Shown: positions 8,776-15,633 of the stretch, in pieces | How the letters are laid out: each line of letters starts with the position of its first letter | Position numbering within the stretch: position 1 is the stretch's first letter | Assembly (NCBI RefSeq): GCF_000499385.1 | Contig: NW_013654659.1 | Coordinates: forward strand, 1-15,633 | Direction: 5' to 3' | Source of the DNA: Eimeria necatrix | Lineage: Eukaryota; Apicomplexa; Conoidasida; Eucoccidiorida; Eimeriidae | DNA length: 15,633 nucleotides | Position numbers and translations under genes: made by a program | Notes under the pieces: model-generated | Seen by the model: the letters and a program-made list of their open reading frames with translations, nothing else | What the model was told of the DNA's origin: nothing | Database searches by the model: none

Positions 8776-10704
8776 GTAAGACACCTTTTGTATATGTCAG
8801 GCCACCAAGAGATCTCCGGTGAAGGAAATCTGTGAGTAGCTCTGAAGATACTTTTGCGGTGATGCTTCAATGCGCATGCCAAATGTCACGCGGTTTCAGT
8901 TGTGCCGTCTCAGTCTGAGCAAAAGTGAGCTCCTTCACAATGCCGCGTGAAACACACTGGCTGTGTAAATACACTGCAGCTACGGGGTCTTCAGAAAGGC
9001 GGCAAAAGCCAGAGCGCCAAGTTTTTATACTGTTCCACACGCTCACACACGCTCACGCGTAGACCGCGAGGATGAGACTTGTTCGAGTCAACGTTGCCAA
9101 AACCTTTACTTCAACGGGAAACGTACTTTCTAGATTCGCAGAATAAGCTAATTTCCCATTCATCGTTTCCGAATCTTCCGAATTATAGTAAAAGACTACA
9201 AAACAGTTTTAGGGCTCATCTCCCCCAACCACCAAGCGATATTACTGATCTGCTTGCAGATTAATAGGCACAGCAAGCAAAGAAAAACATGTAATAATAG
9301 TTCGCATTCATTTTGCATTTTCGCCTGCATCATCTTTTACTCTACGAAGCATCATGGAAAAAGAAGCCCGTTTGTGCAATGCGCATAATGCCCGGCCACC
9401 AATGTTACAAGAAACGACCCAGTTGCCAATCATAATATTAGTTAGTCATCGTCCAGTCCCTTTTGTGATGTACTGGTGACTTGTAAAACTAACACAGCTG
9501 CTTCATGTATGATTCGCACTAGAAATAAATCACACCGTTTAGGGAGCGCAGGACATAAAGGGCAATAACAAGTTCCAACACAAACTGCAGTAGCCTTGAA
9601 TGCATCCCAGCAAAGTATTGCCTGCTTCCCTACGTGGAAACAGTCATCAGAACTCCGCTGAGTGCAAAGGTTCAAGCCAAATTCAACATGACGAAGGTGA
9701 TGCAGTCACACACTCTGCTGTCTGCTTGGGTGCTTGCCAGCATTTCTGAAGATCGCCGCAATGCTTCTACAGGCAGGTGCTCCAGCGATTAATCGACTTG
9801 TAGCTCCTTAAAAGCACATAATGCTAGTGCTCATGAGTGCAGATAACCCGTGAAACCCGTAAACGCATTCCTCTGCATAATATCATGAGCTAAGGAGCAG
9901 GAATATAAACAATACGACGCACAAGTGTACACGAAAGCCTTGTGGCACGCACAACGGTCTTGCCGACAGTATTTGCAAATACAGGCAAACGTGCGCACTC
10001 GCAGCTAATAAGTCTGGCTTGATGAAAGTATAACACCACGCCCCCTTTTCCAATAGCATGGAAAGCTTGCCGCCGTCAAATGAGTCGCTTAAGTAGCGAC
10101 ACCCTGAAACCTGGGAGCATCCTTAAGGAAACAGATAGCAATGATTGTGTTCCACGTTTTAAAAACGCCGTTGATGTGTCATATCATTCGAAGGTGACAC
10201 AAGAAACGCACCACCTCCAAAACGCCGTGGCACGCTGCTGCTCAGAAATCAAATCAGATGTGACACAAAAAAGTGCTCCAAAATTTTGAGGCGCACTGCG
10301 GTAAAAAGACGAGAAACGGAAAGGGTTCAGGCGGTAAAGACGATCTAGTGTGCGGGTGCTTACTTCCTGAATAGGCGATAAGACAGCAAGCTGTACAGTA
10401 TGCTCAGAATTAAACATACCAGGACGACCTTGAAATGCCGTGACAGTTTGACGCGGAAAATTAGAGGCTAGGTGAAGAAGTTGATTTCAGATTATTGAAA
10501 TGCACAGCATTGTTATGAAGGGGAGGTCCTTGGCTGACGAAAGTGACCTGAAACGCGGATGCCTACTACCTGGACATGCAACCATGTGGCACGCAATATG
10601 GCATGTGCAGGGTTGGCTATGCCAGGACAGTAAACACCACCAATTTATGTCTGCGTCTGTAAACAGCCGGTGGCGAAAACGGCCCTTACCATGATTACAG
10701 AACT
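8776..10704. other. Noncoding stretch with no recognised gene
   Basis: No frame above 77 codons and no recognised product. A 10-bp word cacacgctca is tandemly duplicated at about 9037-9056. A stretch at 9600-9655 (tgcatcccagcaaagtattg, then tacgtggaaacagtcatcag) resembles the monomer middle but is out of the simple phase. Confidence 0.55.
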
Positions 10705-10810
10705 GCTTCCTCCTGCTTAACGCCAATGCTTCATGCGTCTTCGAAAATTGCCAAGCATTTTAATATTATTGGTTCTATACTTCTGTATCATCCATTTTGC
10801 ATGGCTTGCC
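10705..10810 (+). repeat. Possible satellite remnant
   Basis: The 14-mer ctgcttaacgccaa (10713-10726) is identical to the word in monomer 3 at 1245 and to monomer 4. About 70 bp later, acttctgtatcatcc (10780) aligns with acttctgcatgacag of monomer 0, where the spacing in the monomer is 63 bp. It lies 2068 bp after the anchor at 8715, about six periods. Confidence 0.5.
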
Positions 10811-13439
10811 CGCTAGAAAGTGCTTCCACAAGAAACCAAAAGTCGCCACGAGATATTTGGGGCAGCTTGCAGTTGCATATGACGCAGCAGCCTCAGCCAG
10901 CATACACGAAGAGAGGAGATAGCCTCGGGTACGTGAAAACGTCCGCAATATTTACTCAAACGGCAACAACCACAGTGCACACCCGCTGGAGCATTGAAGC
11001 GCCTAGGAAGTCAATACAAATGGGCAATAAGCAGTGTCGGAGTGTTCTGGAGTCGTAAAACATACAAATGCGAACAAAAGCGACGACACAAGCGTTTGAC
11101 AGAAAAAAATCCTGTTACATGCGTATACTGTCTACAAGGGCTTTAACAATAAATCGCACTAGCAACCTTGAGGTAACGCGCCCTGGCACAACCTGTAAAT
11201 CAGACTTTTTACAAGCTAAACAACCTAAGCGACTCACGGGCTGAACAAAAATCGAGATCCGGATCTTGAGTGAAGGCGATAGATACACCGCGACGTGGCC
11301 ACGATAGAACGCCACATAGTAGCAATGCTGACTCATTGTCTTTCCTTTTGTTCCACAACACAGTAAGTGAACCATTTTGAAGGCACTGCATGATGAAATA
11401 AATTCAGAGCAAACAGTGTAAGGCGATGTATCAATGCTCGCGACTTCCCTCATTAGGCCTTGCTTGACAAAACGTACTATCTACACACACAGCAATGCGA
11501 CGTACTGTGACATTGAGCAAACGAAAATAAAGCGAATCACCAGTTTTGGAGTGCCACTTCAATATTGCTGCAAATGCTTTCGGAGTGCATATAAGAGGGC
11601 GCAGCCTCCAGCTACAAGTGCAACGACCCCATCAACCTTAGTGTTCACGCATTAATATCAGCAGTACCCTACACTTTGTCATCTGCAAGTAAGCAAGCGA
11701 TCACTTTTCGACCCCCCATCGGAGATCAGAAGTGTCCTCTTCACCGGCGCGAAGTGGATACGTGCTTTACCTTTGAGTTGGCACTTACCCCTCAGTGCCT
11801 GCATCACATGTATCTATGCAAAAATTTCAACACTTTTGAGAAAGTTTTCACACTGTGCATTACATTATAAGAGAAGTATTACGAGCTGCACGTTTTTGCT
11901 CTCTACGCGCGCTTAAGTATAGCCGTCACAACGCGCCATTACGACACAGCCAGATGCCATGTTGGCACCCGCTAGCAACCGGCAGATGCTACATTGCCAT
12001 TTTTCATACACTGACACGCGCATACGTGATGACGCTCATTTTCGAAAATCTTGCAGTAGAATATCGAACCAATTGCAGGCAAAATGGGCTCGACACCTCT
12101 CGGTGAACTGATGCATCAGGTTACTACAAAGTTTCGCGAAACGCGCAGTGAGATATTCAGAACTGACAACCTGGTGAGCACGGAAAATTGCAAACAGGAG
12201 CCTTCTGAACACAGCTATTCGATTACTCACTGCAAAGCATTCGCGCGATCCCGTCAACGCATTGCTGAAGTGTGACAATGAAAGAATTATGCTGAATTGT
12301 GATAGCTGGACACAAACAGAAATACTGATCATTGCAAGAAACATGCAAAGAATCCAGACAAAAGAAGGCGCGCCAAATGCGCAGCGAAACAGGCGTTAAC
12401 TGGTTAGCTTTTGGAAATACATGAAACTAAGCCACAAACTAGCAGCGCTTCTAAAAGGACAAATTGTCAACTACAGTCTGTAAAAGCGCACGTGCTAGAC
12501 GCAGTAAGGACAATATATTATTTCAGAGTCAATTTCAGTGGCGAAGCGTCAGGAGTTCTCTCTCCCGCTGTTTCATGAGAAAAAAACGTACATCCTGCAG
12601 GTCATGTAAACGCCATGGATGGAATCAGGAAACAAGCACTCGCAAAAAAAGTCGGTTCGCAGTATTGCAGAGTCGTTCTTCAACTGTGTAGAATAACAGG
12701 AAAGCTTATAAAATAGCCCCATATTGCGGTAGCACTCCTGCTTTCTCTCCATTGCGATCTTATTACTTAACGCACGGTCTACAATGCCAAACTCCACACT
12801 TAGGCAAAGCTCGCGTGTCTAGCATTCTTCGCCGTTGAGGGATAAATATTGGTCAAATCGCGTAGATAAGCATTAGGTTTGGACGTTGCAGAGCATATTA
12901 GTTCAGTACACTTGCAAGGAAACAGTCGAGGAGGCATGCTCCCACAACCAAGAAGACCTGCACCCACAAGGTCATCTGGGAATGTTTGCTTCAATTCACA
13001 GTTGAAAAAAGCTTTTCCGCAAACCCTGTGATGTCAGGTATCCACACAGAACAATTTTCTCGGTGTATTTCTTGGATTGCAATCAAGTTCATTCACGCAC
13101 CATCTGCCATGTTGCCATTCCTACCGATGAAGAATTCACGCTTCTCTCACTTTCCAGATAAGGTTATTTTGCAACTCAGGCTACCAACCAACCTGGGTGC
13201 GAATTCTTAGCTAACTCACCCACTGCGGGAGGCGCAATTATAATTACTGAACGTCAGTTTCAATGTGATACACCAAAGAAATAACGAAACAACTTTCTGA
13301 GTAAGAACCCCGCATATTCCTGCTCACGTGACTAGTTTTACTTGGATAATCGAGATATGTTACACTTCCCGACAAAACTCGTCAGCTAATACTAAACCCT
13401 ATTCGCAAGGGCACTTGCTTGAAAAACAAAGATCATTAA
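10811..13439. other. Noncoding stretch with no recognised gene
   Basis: The longest frames are 110-112 codons (10726-11058 plus, 11115-11453 minus). Neither product shows a domain I know, and there is no codon-periodic pattern I can point to. No satellite monomer could be traced with confidence by eye. Confidence 0.55.
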
Positions 13440-13780
13440 ACAAAAAAATATGTCTCGGCTTCAAAATCGACACCGCAAAGGGACACGGCTCTATCGAACA
13501 GCCGAATATGCAAAACTGCAACTTAGAAAAAATGTGAATTATGTATACACATTGCGAATTCGTGCCTTCTTAAGCCTATTAGCTGGCGAAAAAAAACGCT
13601 TCAACGCGTCCACCCAGAAGCCCATTCATACTCATGCTATATCGCCGATTTCATCGCAAGCGCTGTGCGCGCGGTAAACGCGCATTTGACACTATGGGCA
13701 ACCCAACCGGCCGTAGATTTGCTTTTGCAACGCATGACAACAATGACACGTAATACGGAATTGACGAATCCATGCTTCTG
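13440..13780 (+). repeat. Diverged satellite monomer
   Basis: The 14-mer ccgaatatgcaaaa (13502-13515) is identical to monomer 1 at 492-505 and sits after gctctatcgaacag, for gctcagtt. Next, gaattcgtgccttcttaagcc aligns with gaaattccaatgtcatctgcttgaggc (gapped), and cgtccacccagaagcc with ctgtccactatcgaaaac. Later, gcttttgcaacgcatgacaac (gapped) aligns with gctaaaacaaatatgctgacac. The order is collinear with the monomer. Identity is low and gaps are needed. Confidence 0.55.
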
Positions 13781-13930
13781 TGAGAAGTGCTGTTCTCTGC
13801 TTTCGCGAGAGCAATAGAGCCTGCACCTCTGACCCTCCCGTTGGCCGGCATGCACTGAGGGTGGCTATGTCGTCTTTAACTATCGACAACAGCGACACTT
13901 CCGGTCTTCAGCACCCGACGTCAACAGGAA
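13640..13930 (+). repeat. Left copy of a diverged duplicate, offset 1721-1722 bp
   Basis: This segment aligns with 15361-15633 with almost no net length change: atcgcc, agcgctgtgc, tgacactat, tttgcaa, catgcttctgtgaga, gcgagagcaat, catgcactgag and tatcgacaacagc all recur at an offset of 1721 or 1722. Some sub-stretches are about 80% identical, while 13731-13760 is unalignable. The offset is close to five satellite periods. Confidence 0.85.
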
Positions 13931-15279
13931 AATCCTGTGTCACAAATGCTAGCGTAGAATCCCTTGAAGGCGAAACCCCTTCTCTCTAGCAACCACACAA
14001 ACAAACCCAACAAACACAAGCCTCCAACCACAGGGCCTCGCCAAATAACGCGAATGACAGCAATCTCAGGAAAACAGGACGTGCAATCCACCGTCCTGTA
14101 ACTGCGTAGTTGCCAAATTTTGTGGCGGTCGGCCAATGATCCGCACTACCGGCTGGATGATCCAACCTCCAAAAAAACGCGCCTACATATGAAGCGCCAA
14201 ACTGGCATTTTCAGCATTAGGCTTTTCCGACACACGATGCACGTGCCATCACGAGTCAACCAAACATGCCACCTGCCTTTTTTGTTGCCGCAACAGCACA
14301 CGCCTGCTTAGCAGGTACTACGTTCTCAACCAAAAATAAACGCTGTCGAAGGACGCCAAAATGCCATTAGCAAACGAACCAAACACAACTGAGACCTTCG
14401 TTTCTTCCACTACTTCTTCCAGTCACCACGAATCTTCAGCAAGTTACCCAATGCAGTTGCTTGTGCATGAAGCAATTCGCAGCATGGAAACCTCACTTCC
14501 AGATGCCACGTCACTCCAAGCATGACTGCCGGTCTCCTGCTAGAAACAACCATGTAGCTGCATACCGCCATACTATTCCTGCAGCTTTGCCCAAATGCGC
14601 TGTTCAACATCTGAAGTCGAAGCATTGCCATGCTGTGTTCCTATTTGACGTTTCGAATGACGCACGTCAGGCCTTCGTACCGAAGGGGTAGGCAATTAAA
14701 ACACACGGGTGTTGTCACATTGGCGATGATCAATGACGGCGGTATCAGCGCGTGCAAGGCACAGGACAGTACACCCGTGTTTCTGCGCAGAACAGCCTTG
14801 CACGGAAAAAAAATTCCTTCCTACTCACATGCCGGCAACTCTGCATGCCTCAAACACTCAGCGCGCAGATGCGCAGAGTATCAATCATGGAACTCGCGAA
14901 TACGCTAGAATACACCGAAATGCCGGCTGCCCTATGGCTTCCCTGTGTAAGTACCACGCACATTCCGAAACGTGCCATGCACGTTCCTAAACTCTTCGCT
15001 GAAGTCTGCCAATGCTCATCAGCGTTAGAATCCCAGCACTCGCCTCGTCAAACTGTTTCCTAGACACTGCAGATTTCGTGATAGGCGGACACCACCACGA
15101 TACAAACAATATCTGGAACAATCATTTGGAAACCCGTCTGCTGCGACGAATTTCGTTTACGCTTTATTAGGCCACGCTCCAGTGAACTAGTCAGGAGTGT
15201 TAGAATGCCGGAACGCATCAATGTATCCCTTCTGCTAGAAACGGCAAATTTATGTGCTTTCCGAACTTTGCATCGTGAC
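13931..15279. other. Noncoding A+C-rich stretch with no recognised gene
   Basis: The longest frame is 103 codons and resembles nothing I know. The plus strand is A+C rich; 13981-14040 is about 48 of 60 A or C. Possible in-phase satellite words are cacgcctgcttagcagg (14299), gccatgctgtgttcc (14627) and gccatgcacgtt (14974). A small hairpin aacgtgc-cat-gcacgtt lies at 14969-14985. Confidence 0.55.
14703..14804. repeat. Two interleaved 10-bp inverted repeats
   Basis: The word acacgggtgt (14703-14712) pairs with acacccgtgt (14771-14780). The word cgtgcaaggc (14751-14760) pairs with gccttgcacg (14795-14804). The second pair starts inside the loop of the first, which is the topology of an H-type pseudoknot if transcribed. 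One perfect 10-bp pair at this distance is expected about once per window by chance; two interleaved pairs are not. Confidence 0.8.
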
Positions 15280-15633
15280 AGATCTCACTCCCTGAAAGAC
15301 ATGCAGACGCACATCGCAAAAAGCGTGTGTCTACCGCTACGACCACATGCATGTATGCCATATCGCCAAATTTATCGTGAGCGCTGTGCATGTGGTTAAA
15401 GCGCACCTGACACTATAGGCAGCACAATTGGCTTTATATTTGCCTTTGCAACAGGGACGCCAACAGCGAGACGCAATCAGCCTTACGCAATGCATGCTTC
15501 TGTGAGAGATGTTGATCTACCCTTTGGCGAGAGCAATGAAGCCCGCACCTGTTATCTTGCCATTGTCCGTCATGCACTGAGTGTGGCTCCGTCACTTTTA
15601 ATATCGACAACAGCAACAAACCCGCTCCGTGGC
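15280..15633 (+). repeat. Right copy of the diverged duplicate, cut by window end
   Basis: The segment 15361-15633 matches 13640-13912 as described for the left copy. Upstream similarity is weaker but continues (for example gaaacggcaaatttatgtg at 15238 against gaaaaaatgtgaattatgt at 13526). The word catgcatgtatgcc at 15345 falls at the predicted satellite anchor. The repeat is cut by the end of the window. Confidence 0.8.

Noticed and set aside
9037..9056. Tandem 10-mer cacacgctca, possible minisatellite
   Set aside because: Only two copies.
9075..9100. ttgttcgagtc, resembling a tRNA T-arm
   Set aside because: No matching acceptor, D-arm or anticodon stem could be laid out around it.
13392..13400. 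ctaaaccct, resembling an apicomplexan or plant-type telomere repeat
   Set aside because: A single occurrence with no tandem array around it.
14074..14099. Hairpin acaggacg / cgtcctgt with a 10-base loop, terminator-like
   Set aside because: No T-run follows, and a few 8-bp hairpins are expected by chance in a window this long.

Overview
This window reads as eukaryotic, gene-free, repeat-derived DNA. It has no bacterial-style gene packing, and no open frame resembles a protein I recognise. The longest frames are 169 and 148 codons, about what chance gives for six frames over 15.6 kb at this base composition. I found no rRNA, tRNA, CRISPR array, insertion sequence, telomere array or convincing microsatellite.

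Positions 1 to about 2700 hold eight head-to-tail copies of a repeat of about 348 bp. The start-to-start spacings are 348, 349, 349, 347, 347, 335 and 348. The copies fall into two sequence variants, and some distant copies are more alike than adjacent ones. Segments 291-502 and 1336-1547 match at about 98%, three units apart. Segments 1642-1766 and 2325-2449 match at about 97%, two units apart. This is the signature of unequal exchange or gene conversion in a satellite array. The clean array stops near 2650-2700.

The remaining 13 kb looks like unique noncoding DNA, but it repeatedly shows degraded matches to the same monomer, in the same order and orientation and close to the same phase. The best stretches are 2740-3045, 4700-4830, 5085-5150, 5822-5900, 7600-7950, 8030-8150, 13440-13780 and 15280-15633. 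A diverged duplicate pair (13640-13930 and 15361-15633) lies 1721-1722 bp apart, close to five monomers. My main hypothesis is that most or all of the window is one ancient tandem array: the left end was recently homogenised and the rest has decayed almost beyond recognition.

The organism is not certain. A satellite of about 350 bp beside long gene-free DNA, an A+C-rich plus strand and frequent TGCATG words fit the Sat350 satellite family and telomere-associated regions of Toxoplasma gondii and close relatives. I cannot confirm this without a sequence search. No genes cooperate here. If the region has a function, it is more likely structural (silent subtelomeric or similar chromatin) than coding.
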